From assembly GCA_016280445.1 (NCBI GenBank), contig JAEEGS010000055.1:1-52194 (forward strand): a stretch of DNA of 52,194 bases, given 5' to 3'. The position numbers were made by a program, and so were the translations under genes. Below are positions 6,898 to 15,185 of this stretch, piece after piece. The notes under the pieces were generated by a model. The model was not told the origin of the DNA. It saw only the letters and a list, made by a program, of their open reading frames with translations, and ran no database searches. The DNA comes from Bacteroidaceae bacterium. GTDB taxonomy: Bacteria; Bacteroidota; Bacteroidia; Bacteroidales; Bacteroidaceae. Position 1 is the stretch's first letter. Each line of letters begins with the position of its first letter.

Positions 6898-9063
6898 ATG
6901 AATCATATATTTGTCAAACTCATCGCCCAAACGACAGGCGTTGCCGAGAAACAAGTGGCTGGCACAGTAGGGCTGCTGGAGGAGGGATGCACCATCCCCT
7001 TCATCAGCCGATACAGAAAGGAAGTGACGGGAGCGCTGGACGAGGTGCAAGTGGCCAACGTAAGTGACCAACTGGAGAAGTTGAAAGAACTGGAAAAGCG
7101 CAAGGAGACCATCCTCAACACGATTGAGGAACAGGGAAAACTGACGCCAGAACTACGGACACGCATCGAAGGGTCGTGGGACAGCACTGAACTGGAAGAC
7201 ATCTATCTGCCCTACAAGCCGAAACGGAAAACCCGTGCGGAAGTGGCGCGACAAAAGGGATTGGAGCCCTTGGCAACCTTTCTGATGCTGCAGAATCCAA
7301 ATGCTGACGTGGACAAGAAAGCCAAGGAGTTTGTCAACCAGGAAAAGGGTGTGATGACTGCCGAAGAGGCCATACAGGGTGCACAAGACATCATCGCCGA
7401 ACAAGTCAGCGAAAGCGAGGAGGCAAGGAACATTGTGCGATTCAACTTCAAGAAGGACGCCACCATTTCTTCCGTGAAAATAAAGACGAAGGCTAAAACG
7501 AAGGAAGAAGAAGAGGAAAAGGAACAACAGGCACAAAAATACCGCGACTATTTCGAGTTCTCCGAGAAACTTTCAAGATGTGCCTCTCACCGTCTGCTGG
7601 CAATGCGTCGAGGCGAGGCAGAAGGTTTTCTGCGTGTGAGCATCAGCGGTGATGACGAACGATGCCTTGACCGGCTGGACAGGCAGTTCCTCCGCAATTC
7701 CAGCAAAAGTGCCGAACTGGTGTGGGACGCCATTGAAGACGGTTTCAAACGACTGCTGAAACCAAGCATCGAGACGGAATTCGCCAACCTTTCAAAAGAA
7801 CTGGCGGACAAGGAGGCTATCCGCATCTTCGTGAAGAACTTGGAGCAACTGCTCATGTCACCCCCGTTGGGGCAGAAACGCGTCTTGGCACTCGACCCAG
7901 GTTTCCGCACAGGGTGTAAAGTGGTGTGTCTCGATGCAGAGGGGAATCTGCTGCACAACGAGGCCGTCTACCCCCACCCTCCTAAGAACGAACGGCGTGC
8001 TGCGGCTGACAAACTCTGGACACTGACAAAGCAATACAAGATTGAGGCTATCTCTATCGGCAATGGCACCGCCAGCCGCGAAACGGAGGAGTTTGTGCGC
8101 TCCCTTGGCTTACCCAAGGATATTCAGATTTTCGTGGTGAGCGAAGACGGAGCCAGCATCTATTCCGCCTCAAAAGTGGCCAGAGAAGAGTTTCCCGACT
8201 ACGATGTGACGGTGCGTGGTGCTGTAAGTATCGGAAGGAGGCTCATGGATCCATTGGCCGAACTGGTGAAGATTGACCCGAATTCCATTGGCGTGGGGCA
8301 ATATCAGAAAGATGTGAACCAGAAGGAACTCAAGCACTCGCTCGACCAAACTGTGGAAATGTGCGTGAACAAAGTGGGTGTGAACGTGAACACAGCCAGC
8401 AAACACTTGCTCACCTACATTTCTGGTCTTGGCCCCGTCATTGCACAGAACATCGTGAACTATCGTGCTGAGAATGGCGCCTTCACGTCTCGCAAAGAAC
8501 TGCTGAAAGTCCCCAAATTGGGCGCGAAAGCATTTGAACAGGCTGCTGGTTTCTTGCGTGTGAGCGGTGGAAAACAGCCTCTCGACAATAGCGCTGTCCA
8601 CCCCGAAAGTTACCCTATCGTGGAAAAAATGGCCAAAGACCAGCATTGCACCGTCGCAGAACTGATGTCCAACAAGGAACTACGCGAGAAGATAGACATT
8701 CAACGATACGTAACCGATAAAGTGGGACTCCCCACCCTGCAAGACATCATGCAGGAACTGGACAAACCCGGCCGTGACCCTCGCCAGCAACTCACCGTGT
8801 TCGAATTTTCGAAGGATGTGAAAGAACTCGAAGACGTGCAGGTGGGTATGGTGCTGCCAGGCATCATCACCAATATCACGAACTTCGGCTGCTTCGTCGA
8901 TGTAGGTGTACACACCAAAGGACTCGTCCACATCAGCGAACTTGCCGACCACTTCGTCAAAGACCCGTCAGAAGAAGTACAACTGCATCAGCACGTCAAT
9001 GTGCGCGTCATCAATGTGGACCTCCAACGTGGACGCATGCAACTAAGCATGAAAGGATTATAA
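6898..9063 (+). CDS. tex: Tex-type transcription accessory / RNA-binding protein
   Basis: The product has 721 residues, near the usual Tex length of 720-780. Domain order fits Tex: an N-terminal helical region (residues 1-190, with GCTIPFISRYRKEVTGALDE and EDIYLPYKPKRKTRAEVARQ), a YqgF/RNase H-like domain starting at KRVLALDPGFRTGCKVV (about 325-450), a helix-hairpin-helix region (about 495-560, LTYISGLGPVIAQNIV), and a C-terminal S1 RNA-binding domain (about 645-720, GMVLPGIITNITNFGCFVDV ... VHISELA). Tex binds nucleic acid and affects transcription and RNA stability; it is cytoplasmic. A lysine/glutamate-rich insert near 200-210 (KTKAKTKEEEEEKEQQ) is unusually charged. The gene stands alone behind its own promoter. 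Confidence 0.95.
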   Translation: MNHIFVKLIAQTTGVAEKQVAGTVGLLEEGCTIPFISRYRKEVTGALDEVQVANVSDQLEKLKELEKRKETILNTIEEQGKLTPELRTRIEGSWDSTELEDIYLPYKPKRKTRAEVARQKGLEPLATFLMLQNPNADVDKKAKEFVNQEKGVMTAEEAIQGAQDIIAEQVSESEEARNIVRFNFKKDATISSVKIKTKAKTKEEEEEKEQQAQKYRDYFEFSEKLSRCASHRLLAMRRGEAEGFLRVSISGDDERCLDRLDRQFLRNSSKSAELVWDAIEDGFKRLLKPSIETEFANLSKELADKEAIRIFVKNLEQLLMSPPLGQKRVLALDPGFRTGCKVVCLDAEGNLLHNEAVYPHPPKNERRAAADKLWTLTKQYKIEAISIGNGTASRETEEFVRSLGLPKDIQIFVVSEDGASIYSASKVAREEFPDYDVTVRGAVSIGRRLMDPLAELVKIDPNSIGVGQYQKDVNQKELKHSLDQTVEMCVNKVGVNVNTASKHLLTYISGLGPVIAQNIVNYRAENGAFTSRKELLKVPKLGAKAFEQAAGFLRVSGGKQPLDNSAVHPESYPIVEKMAKDQHCTVAELMSNKELREKIDIQRYVTDKVGLPTLQDIMQELDKPGRDPRQQLTVFEFSKDVKELEDVQVGMVLPGIITNITNFGCFVDVGVHTKGLVHISELADHFVKDPSEEVQLHQHVNVRVINVDLQRGRMQLSMKGL

Positions 9064-9088
9064 TACAGCAACACATAATATATACAAT

Positions 9089-9120
9089 ATATATACACAT
9101 ATCAATATATACACATATCA
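9089..9120 (+). repeat. Perfect 16-bp tandem duplication downstream of tex
   Basis: ATATATACACATATCA occurs twice without a gap, at 9089-9104 and 9105-9120. It is AT-rich and non-coding, with no evident function. Confidence 0.8.
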
Positions 9121-9130
9121 ACAAAAAACA

Positions 9131-9160
9131 AGTGGAATCCCTCACGGACTCCACTGTTTT
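9131..9160 (-). terminator. Intrinsic terminator, better paired on the minus strand
   Basis: A 10-bp stem with a 5-nt loop spans 9131-9150 plus its partner to 9155. Read on the minus strand the RNA pairs completely, using one G-U pair, and is followed by TTGTTTTTTGTT. Read on the plus strand the same position is an A-C mismatch, with a T-rich tail GTTTTATT. It may end tex in one direction but fits a leftward transcript best. Confidence 0.65.
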
Positions 9161-9331
9161 ATTCACGAGTTTGATAAAAAAACACCAAACAAATGAACCT
9201 AAAATCTTTTTACTAACCTAAAACCTATTGTATAACCTATGTTTCAAAACCATTATTCGTCTTGTTCATCCTAAGTAAAACAATCAGTTTACCTAAAAAT
9301 TAAACTTGATGAGAACGCTGTCTCTCTTAAG
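9131..9331 (-). ncRNA. Candidate minus-strand small RNA (about 200 nt)
   Basis: A perfect -7 box (TACCTTTGCA, 9345-9336 on the minus strand) is followed about 200 nt later by a rho-independent terminator at 9131-9160. Between them is AT-rich sequence with several AGGTT/TTTTAGG motifs and no convincing reading frame; the longest ATG frame I see is about ten codons. The architecture matches the unit at 16291-16412, including a GAGTC-GTGA-GATTC-type terminator hairpin. No known RNA family was recognised. It could also be an untranslated leader whose gene has been lost. Confidence 0.35.
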
Positions 9332-9337
9332 ACGATG

Positions 9338-9345
9338 CAAAGGTA
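9338..9345 (-). promoter_or_regulatory. Minus-strand -7 box of the candidate small RNA
   Basis: Minus-strand TACCTTTG followed by CAT. No clear TTTG is found at the -33 spacing. There is no coding gene downstream within reach in this direction, since tex is on the opposite strand. Confidence 0.5.
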
Positions 9346-9528
9346 CGGCCTTTTCTGAAACCAATATCTATAATTTACTGAAAAACTTCAAAAAAAGGTT
9401 ATTTCCTTGATATACATCAATACGTGTGTGCGCACACATCGATAAAAACCATATTGTATTCTTCTTTTGACCATCAAAGAATTGGGCTAGCCCCTCACAC
9501 TGCTCAACACACGAAATTATGTGCAATA

Positions 9529-9616
9529 ATGTTTCCTAATATATACTATTATGTTTTCTGCATTCACTTGTTATGTTTCTCAAAATATATTATAATGTTT
9601 CCGATTTAGGAGGGTA
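9529..9616 (+). repeat. Four phased 22-bp repeats beginning ATGTTTYC
   Basis: ATGTTTCC, ATGTTTTC, ATGTTTCT and ATGTTTCC start at 9529, 9551, 9573 and 9595, exactly 22 bp apart, each preceded by TT or AA/TA (TWATGTTT). The rest of each unit has diverged. The array ends about 100 bp upstream of the histidine-kinase promoter. The regular two-turn spacing suggests either a degenerate tandem array or protein-binding sites on one face of the helix. The remainder of 9164-9700 is AT-rich and otherwise featureless apart from a 14-bp palindrome (TGTGTGCGCACACA, 9425-9438). Confidence 0.6.
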
Positions 9617-9713
9617 AAATCTCGCGAGAAAAGTTGAAAAACCCTTATTACAAAAGCGTTTTCAAGGTGTTTTTGCAATTTTTCCATCTTTATTTCCATT
9701 TTTTTCAAAAAAG

Positions 9714-9745
9714 TTTGTACGAAATATGAAGAATACATACCTTTG
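9714..9745 (+). promoter_or_regulatory. Promoter of the orphan histidine kinase
   Basis: TTTG at 9714-9717 and TACCTTTG at 9738-9745 are 20 nt apart, a full consensus match. Transcription would start near 9752, so the kinase must start at the ATG at 9770; the in-frame TTG at 9743 lies within the -7 box. Confidence 0.8.
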
Positions 9746-9769
9746 CAGCACCAAAAGGAAAGAACGTAT

Positions 9770-10567
9770 ATGTTTTCTACATTATGTATATTAATCATTG
9801 CCATCCTGGCCATTGGTTCAGGCGTGTTAGCCTACCTCTATTATAAAGAGAAAAAGAAGGGCTACAAGTACAAGAAGGGCATGATGGTACAGAAAGTGTA
9901 CCTACAGAACATGAGCCACGACATACGCACCCCCATGAATGCCATTTGCGGCTTTTCACAGATTTTGTGCAACAAGGAGATTCGCGACATGCTCTCTGAA
10001 GAGGAAATATCCGAGTACGGCATCATCATCCAAAGCAATACAGACCTGTTAAGCACGCTCGTCAATGACATTCTTGACATTTCAGACATGGAGAGCGGCA
10101 AGTATCGCATGAACATCGGCACGTGTAACGTCAACGATGTATGCCGCAAGGCTATCAGCACCGTAAAATACCGCTGTCCCGATAATGTCAACATGTATAT
10201 GACAACGGATGTGCCCGACACCTTCACCATTCAGAGTGATTCAAAACGCGTGGAGCAAGTCATCATGAACTATCTGACCAACGCGGAAAAGCACACAGAT
10301 GAAGGCGAAATCCGTGTACATGTGTCGCTTGACGAGAATCCAGGCATGGTGACCTTCTCGGTGACCGATACAGGAGAAGGTGTTCCGCCAGAGAACGCAG
10401 AGCGCATCTTTGGCCGTTTCGAGAAGTTCAACACTATCAATGGAGGTACAGGCCTCGGGCTACCTATCTGCCGCAAAATTGCCACTCAACTGGGCGGAGA
10501 GGCCAAAATGGACCTCAAACACCAAGGCAAGGGAGCACGCTTCGTGTTCACCCACCCTATCCAATAA
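9770..10567 (+). CDS. Minimal membrane-anchored sensor histidine kinase, orphan
   Basis: The product has 265 residues. One transmembrane helix (about residues 3-24) is followed directly by a dimerisation/phosphoacceptor domain with H-box QNMSHDIRTPMNAICG (His50) and an ATPase domain with N-box MNYLTNAEKHT, G1 DTGEGVPP and G2 NGGTGLGLPI. There is no periplasmic sensor, PAS, HAMP or receiver domain, so input must come through the membrane helix or a partner. No response-regulator gene is near. The start was chosen from the promoter at 9714-9745; AGGAAAG about 10 nt upstream of the ATG can act as ribosome-binding site. A strong terminator follows. Confidence 0.85.
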   Translation: MFSTLCILIIAILAIGSGVLAYLYYKEKKKGYKYKKGMMVQKVYLQNMSHDIRTPMNAICGFSQILCNKEIRDMLSEEEISEYGIIIQSNTDLLSTLVNDILDISDMESGKYRMNIGTCNVNDVCRKAISTVKYRCPDNVNMYMTTDVPDTFTIQSDSKRVEQVIMNYLTNAEKHTDEGEIRVHVSLDENPGMVTFSVTDTGEGVPPENAERIFGRFEKFNTINGGTGLGLPICRKIATQLGGEAKMDLKHQGKGARFVFTHPIQ

Positions 10568-10572
10568 AGCAG

Positions 10573-10605
10573 AAAGCCTTTCACGCATCTCGTGAAGGGC
10601 TTTTT
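10573..10605. terminator. Bidirectional terminator between convergent genes
   Basis: A 13-bp stem (AAAGCCTTTCACG / CGTGAAGGGCTTT, one G-U pair) with a 5-nt loop is followed by TTTTT on the plus strand; the reverse reading also starts from an A-rich arm. It ends the kinase gene. The stop codon of the convergent minus-strand lipoprotein gene (10581-10583) lies within the stem. Confidence 0.8.
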
Positions 10606-11567
10606 AAATTCTGAACAATTACACGCACCATGCAGTAACCAAAAGCAACCAGTAAGAAATATCCCACATAGAGCAGCGTTGTCCATGAGATGATGAGATA
10701 AACCAGCATGGCAGCGCCCGAAAGTTTAGCCAGATAGGTGATGCCTGGCAAGAAATAGAAATGGTGATACACCTCCTCAATCACAGCCAGATAGGTAATG
10801 ATGACCAGCCATAGGACAACCACCAGCGCGGCCATCAAAGGAGGCAGGACAAGAGGATTGAGGGTTGGGTGGAAATAGTATTCTTGCCAGAATTCTGGCA
10901 CAAAATTCTGTACAGAAGCATAGAGAGAGGCCATCATGGCCACCAGCAACAGGAAAAGAGGTGGATAGATGCTATTCATCTCGTCAAAAAAATACAGCAG
11001 TTGCTGTTTATCCAAATCCTTTCTCCGACTGAACAGCAAGGCAATCACACCAACAACCACAAATGCCGACATCCAGATAGCGCGGCTACTGGAAAGCGCA
11101 TCCAGCATTTCCGAAATGGTGTCGTCGGGAGTGGCTCCCTTCAGCAATTCACGTTCACGCAACCACCCCATTGTCATTTGATTACTGGCCACTTTCACCC
11201 AAATGGAGTCAATGGAATCGCCAGGAACCACTTTAATGGCCGCCACAGCGACAACATTGCCTCTGCGAACAACACACGTGTCTGTCAACAGGTCTCCCTC
11301 GCGTGGAATGAGCGTGAGGGAGTCTGCTTTTACCAGAAAGTTGAAGTTTTCAGAATAATGGTGCGTCAACCGAAACACCATAGAATCCACCTGCTGAGGT
11401 GTGAGGCTCATCAACGTTGTATCTTCTGCCGTAGCGGTGTCCACAATAGTAACGATGGTCGGTACGGAATCGCTATCTGCAACAGCGGCCTCTGAAGGCG
11501 GTGTAACAGTTCCACCCACACATGAAACGACAAGGATGGAAAGGACAACATATAACAATTTTCTCAT
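10581..11567 (-). CDS. Lipoprotein with SH3-like domain and about five membrane helices, unknown function
   Basis: The product has 328 residues from the ATG at 11567, which overlaps the stop of the U32 gene (ATGA), so the start is well supported by coupling. The N-terminus MRKLLYVVLSILVVSCVGG has a lipobox-like Cys16. Residues about 65-145 look like a bacterial SH3-type domain (FLVKADSLTLIPREGDLLTD ... WVKVASNQMTMGWLRERELL). The C-terminal half holds about five hydrophobic helices, beginning AIWMSAFVVVGVIALLFS. A lipid anchor together with several membrane helices is unusual. It is the last gene of the thiD operon. I do not recognise a family; its role is unknown. Confidence 0.6.
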   Translation of the reverse strand: MRKLLYVVLSILVVSCVGGTVTPPSEAAVADSDSVPTIVTIVDTATAEDTTLMSLTPQQVDSMVFRLTHHYSENFNFLVKADSLTLIPREGDLLTDTCVVRRGNVVAVAAIKVVPGDSIDSIWVKVASNQMTMGWLRERELLKGATPDDTISEMLDALSSSRAIWMSAFVVVGVIALLFSRRKDLDKQQLLYFFDEMNSIYPPLFLLLVAMMASLYASVQNFVPEFWQEYYFHPTLNPLVLPPLMAALVVVLWLVIITYLAVIEEVYHHFYFLPGITYLAKLSGAAMLVYLIISWTTLLYVGYFLLVAFGYCMVRVIVQNLKSPSRDA

Positions 11568-13195
11568 GACAAATATAGTTTCATTTGACAATTCTGACAA
11601 TCGAAAACAAGGCGGAAGGAGGCACCATTAGCCAATCGCAGCATGAGCGGAACAGGTTTGCCACCTTCTTTCAGACACATGCCCAATTGCCTGCGAATAC
11701 AGTATTTGCAGACCATCACAGGCACAGAGGGGTCGTGCGTCAGTTCGTAGGGCTTTTCTGTTTCAATGTCCACAGGCGTATGAGGCTGCTGTTCCAAGGG
11801 ATAGAACCGGAGGCGTTCCGCAGTCAGGGTGTCTGTCAGCATGTGCCGCCATCGGCTCAGTTGCGAAGAGGGAATAAAGTAGTTTTTCTTCAGCGACACG
11901 TTCACGTTGCGAGCCTCAAAAATAGTACCTCCAAGTTTGCTCAACTGTCTCTGGATGTTCTCTTTCTGATGGGTCCGCGCCAATTCGAAAGACTCCTCTA
12001 TATTGATTGTAGCGGTCAAACCATCCTCGTCTGTCATCATGATGCAATCATCGTTGACCTCAATATCTACAGAGATTTTTCGTTCCGCCGACGCTTTAGA
12101 GAGCATCTTATCCCACTCAACATCCTGATTACGATAATATTGTACACCTTTCACGGGACGAAACATCTCCGCGTTGTTCACACGGAAACCGGTCAGTTTT
12201 CCCTTATCGAGATAACAGAGTCCATCCCCATTATGCAGTACCGTTTGGCGTGTGACGGGTTCTCCCATCGCCTTTGGTGTGTCTATATTCGCATCAGGCT
12301 TGCTCACATCGGCCACAAAACCACGATTGAAACTCTTCTTCACATCAGGTTTAAACGACAGGTTGACGTGTCCAGAAGCAGCACGGCAAAACTCTTCAGG
12401 ATGCTTGGCTATCACTTTGTCCAATGCCTCTGAATAGGCAGCAGTAACATTCTTCACGTAGTCAGCATCTTTCAGCCGTCCCTCTATCTTCAACGAAGAT
12501 GCCCCAGCCCTCAGCAACGCTTCGAGATGGTCGATTTGGCAGTTGTCCCGCAACGAAAGCAGATGTTTATCTTTCATCACCGTCCTTCCGTCAGCCAAGA
12601 GGTCAAACGCCATACGGCACACCTGTGCACATTCGCCTCTGTTGGCACTCCGTCCGAACAAGGCTTCGCTGGCATTGCACAAGCCACTCATACAAACACA
12701 CAATGCCCCGTGCACAAAGACTTCGAGTTTTGTGTCGGGGCATTTTTCATGTATCTCGGCGATGTTTTCAAGAGGCAGTTCCCGTGCCAGCACCACTTGC
12801 CGGAAACCTAAGTCAGACAAGCGCTGCACCTTCTCCAGCGAGCGATTATCCATCTGTGTGCTGGCATGCAGGGGGATGGGTGGCAGCGGCAAAGAAAGCA
12901 TCCGTAAATCCTGCACAATCAAGGCATCTACGTGAATGTCGTAAAGTTGCCTGACGAGGTGCTCCACTTCCTGCATCTCCTCATCAAATATGATGGTGTT
13001 CACCGTCACATACACCTTTGCCTTGTACAAATGGGCAAACTCCACCAATCTTGCGATATCCTCCACGCTGTTGCTTGCAGCGGCACGGGCACCATGCGAT
13101 GTGGCACCTATATAGACAGCATCAGCACCGTGGCGTATTGCCTCGATGCCAATGTCTGCGGTCTTTGCTGGAGCGAGGAGTTCGATGCTTCGCAT
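11564..13195 (-). CDS. Peptidase U32-family protein (RlhA/TrhP-like RNA hydroxylation type)
   Basis: The product has 543 residues. The N-terminus MRSIELLAPAKTADIGIEAI and ADAVYIGA are typical of U32 proteins. The characteristic cysteine set is present: HGALCVCMSGLCNAS, then RGECAQVCRM, which in the family carries an iron-sulfur cluster. A further Cys cluster at the C-terminus (VCKYCIRRQLGMC ... CQNCQM) could bind metal. Characterised relatives RlhA and TrhP hydroxylate 23S rRNA or tRNA using prephenate; older members were called collagenases. Which RNA, if any, this protein modifies cannot be told. It overlaps metA by 1 nt (TAATG) and the following lipoprotein gene by 4 nt, so it is translationally coupled on both sides. 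Confidence 0.85.
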   Translation of the reverse strand: MRSIELLAPAKTADIGIEAIRHGADAVYIGATSHGARAAASNSVEDIARLVEFAHLYKAKVYVTVNTIIFDEEMQEVEHLVRQLYDIHVDALIVQDLRMLSLPLPPIPLHASTQMDNRSLEKVQRLSDLGFRQVVLARELPLENIAEIHEKCPDTKLEVFVHGALCVCMSGLCNASEALFGRSANRGECAQVCRMAFDLLADGRTVMKDKHLLSLRDNCQIDHLEALLRAGASSLKIEGRLKDADYVKNVTAAYSEALDKVIAKHPEEFCRAASGHVNLSFKPDVKKSFNRGFVADVSKPDANIDTPKAMGEPVTRQTVLHNGDGLCYLDKGKLTGFRVNNAEMFRPVKGVQYYRNQDVEWDKMLSKASAERKISVDIEVNDDCIMMTDEDGLTATINIEESFELARTHQKENIQRQLSKLGGTIFEARNVNVSLKKNYFIPSSQLSRWRHMLTDTLTAERLRFYPLEQQPHTPVDIETEKPYELTHDPSVPVMVCKYCIRRQLGMCLKEGGKPVPLMLRLANGASFRLVFDCQNCQMKLYLS

Positions 13196-14115
13196 TATTC
13201 CTTGATATCGTCGATGTTGAACGGTGTCTCTTGATACACGTAGTAGTTGAGCCAGTTGGTGTAGAGCAGATTAGCAGCCGCACGCCATCTCACCACAGGA
13301 TTTCTCGTCATGTCGTCATCGGGGTAGTAGTTTTGTGGCAGATTGATGGGTTTCCCCTTCGCCAAATCGCGCTTATACTCCCCATCCAATGTGAGAGGCG
13401 AATACTCCAAGTGGCAGGTAATGAAGAACTCCCTGCCGTTTCTTGCTTCCACAATGGTCACACCCGCCTCTTCGCTGTCGGCAATAATGTGCAGTCCTGG
13501 CACCTTCTCAATGTCTCTCCTGTACACCTCGAAATATCGGCTGTGAGGGGCATAGAACTCGTCGTCGAAGCCTCGGAAGATAGGCAGTTCGGGGGCCAGC
13601 ATCCTGTGCTTGAACACACCAAACACCTTGCTGGTCGTATTGCGCTTGGGCACCCCATAGAAGTGGTACAACCCCGCACATGCTGCCCAACATACATAAA
13701 TGGTGCTGGTCACGTGGCTATGTGCCCAGTTGAACACATCCTGCAGTTCCTCCCAATAGGTGACATCCTCGTAGTTGATGAACTCCAGCGGTGCACCTGT
13801 CACGATGAGTCCGTCATACTTCTCCTTCTTCATGTCCTCGAAGTTGCGGTAGAACGCCATCATGTGCTCGATGGGTGTGTTCTTGCTCGTGTGCGACTTG
13901 ATTTTCATGAACTCCACCTTGATTTGCAAGGCTGAGTTCGACAGGATGCGGATGAAATCCGTCTCTGTTGTAATCTTGAGCGGCATGAGGTTGAGCACAG
14001 CCAAGCGGAGCGGACGAATCTGCTGACTGTCCGCCCGTTTGTAGCCCATCGTGAAGATGTTCTCCTGCTTCAGTTCATCGATGGCCGGGAGTTGATCGGG
14101 AAGAATGAGTGGCAT
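13195..14115 (-). CDS. metA: Homoserine O-acyltransferase MetA, predicted acetyl-CoA specific
   Basis: The product has 306 residues and is the first enzyme of methionine synthesis from homoserine, a cytoplasmic glutamine-amidotransferase-like fold. The catalytic Cys142 lies in YVCWAACAGLYHFYG, with His235 and Glu237 in ITCHLEYS. Residue 111, in GAPLEFINYED, is Glu. In E. coli MetA this position is Gly and gives succinyl-CoA use; Glu at this position is associated with acetyl-CoA use. I therefore infer an O-acetyltransferase in spite of the usual annotation as succinyltransferase. The ATG overlaps the leuB stop by 1 nt, and the stop overlaps the U32 start by 1 nt. Confidence 0.95.
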   Translation of the reverse strand: MPLILPDQLPAIDELKQENIFTMGYKRADSQQIRPLRLAVLNLMPLKITTETDFIRILSNSALQIKVEFMKIKSHTSKNTPIEHMMAFYRNFEDMKKEKYDGLIVTGAPLEFINYEDVTYWEELQDVFNWAHSHVTSTIYVCWAACAGLYHFYGVPKRNTTSKVFGVFKHRMLAPELPIFRGFDDEFYAPHSRYFEVYRRDIEKVPGLHIIADSEEAGVTIVEARNGREFFITCHLEYSPLTLDGEYKRDLAKGKPINLPQNYYPDDDMTRNPVVRWRAAANLLYTNWLNYYVYQETPFNIDDIKE

Positions 14116-15176
14116 TACTTGTTCTTAATGAAATCGACAATCCACGCACCGACTTCCTTTGTGCCGTACTTTGCGCCGCCTTCCACCTGAATCTCAGGAG
14201 TGCGCACATTCTGGTCGAGCGATGCGTTCACGGCCTCACGAATGAGGGTACCTTCTTCTTTGAGGCCAAAATACTCGTAAAGCATGGCGACAGAAAGAAT
14301 CTGTGCCAAAGGATTGGCGATATTCAAGCCTTTTGCCTGTGGCCAACTTCCGTGAATAGGCTCAAACACAGGGGTGTGCTCGCCTGTTGATGCTGATGGA
14401 AGCAAGCCCATAGAGCCTGTGATGCATGAACCCTCGTCGGTAAGGATATCACCAAAGGTGTTCTCGGTCACCATCACGTCGAAGAACTTGGGTTCCTGAA
14501 TCATGCGCATAGAAGCGTTGTCCACATACATGAAGTCGGTGGTCACATCAGGATACTGTGGTGCCATCTCTTGAGCGACAGCACGCCACAAACGGCTCGA
14601 AGCCAACACGTTGGCCTTATCCACAACAGTCAGATGCTTTCTGCGCTGACGGGCATACTGATAGGCCACCTTCAAGATGCGCTCCACCTCAGCACGAGAG
14701 TAGGCGTTGGTGTCGTAAGCATAATCGTTACCCTCCTTCTTCTCGCCGAAGTACATACCACCTGTCAACTCACGGATGCAGATGAAGTCAGCACCACGCA
14801 CCAACTCGTCTTTCAGAGGTGATTTGTGTACGAGGCAATCGAAAGTGGTCACAGGACGGATGTTCGCAAACAAACCCAACTTCTTTCTCATAGCAAGAAG
14901 ACCCTGCTCAGGACGCACTTTGGCGTTAGGGTTGTTGTCAAACTTGGGGTCGCCCACCGATGCGAAGAGCACCGCATCAGCATCCATACATGTCTGGAAG
15001 GTGTCCTCTGGGAATGGGTCACCCACCTCATCGATGGCATGTGCTCCGCAGATAGCCTCCTTGTAACTTACTTCGTGTCCAAACTTCTCGGCGATGGCAC
15101 TACACACAGCCACGCCCTGTTCCATAATCTCTGGTCCGATACCGTCACCGGCCAGCACAGCAATTTTCAGTTTCAT
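14115..15176 (-). CDS. leuB: 3-isopropylmalate dehydrogenase
   Basis: The product has 353 residues, standard length. LeuB oxidatively decarboxylates 3-isopropylmalate with NAD in leucine synthesis. Family signatures are visible: the N-terminal [26 protein letters not shown], the metal-binding and NAD region [20 protein letters not shown], and the [19 protein letters not shown] motif. No other leu genes are in the window. It lies 9 nt after thiD and its stop overlaps the metA start, so expression is coupled to both. Confidence 0.95.
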   Translation of the reverse strand: MKLKIAVLAGDGIGPEIMEQGVAVCSAIAEKFGHEVSYKEAICGAHAIDEVGDPFPEDTFQTCMDADAVLFASVGDPKFDNNPNAKVRPEQGLLAMRKKLGLFANIRPVTTFDCLVHKSPLKDELVRGADFICIRELTGGMYFGEKKEGNDYAYDTNAYSRAEVERILKVAYQYARQRRKHLTVVDKANVLASSRLWRAVAQEMAPQYPDVTTDFMYVDNASMRMIQEPKFFDVMVTENTFGDILTDEGSCITGSMGLLPSASTGEHTPVFEPIHGSWPQAKGLNIANPLAQILSVAMLYEYFGLKEEGTLIREAVNASLDQNVRTPEIQVEGGAKYGTKEVGAWIVDFIKNK

Positions 15177-15185
15177 ATCTTTATT

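Noticed and set aside
9131-9331. 6S RNA as identity of the candidate small RNA
   Set aside because: The two ends of the transcript are not complementary, so no long closing stem with a central bubble can form.
9424-9609. 61-codon plus-strand open frame in the tex-kinase gap
   Set aside because: It overlaps the 22-bp repeat array, has no promoter box or signal, and resembles no protein I know.
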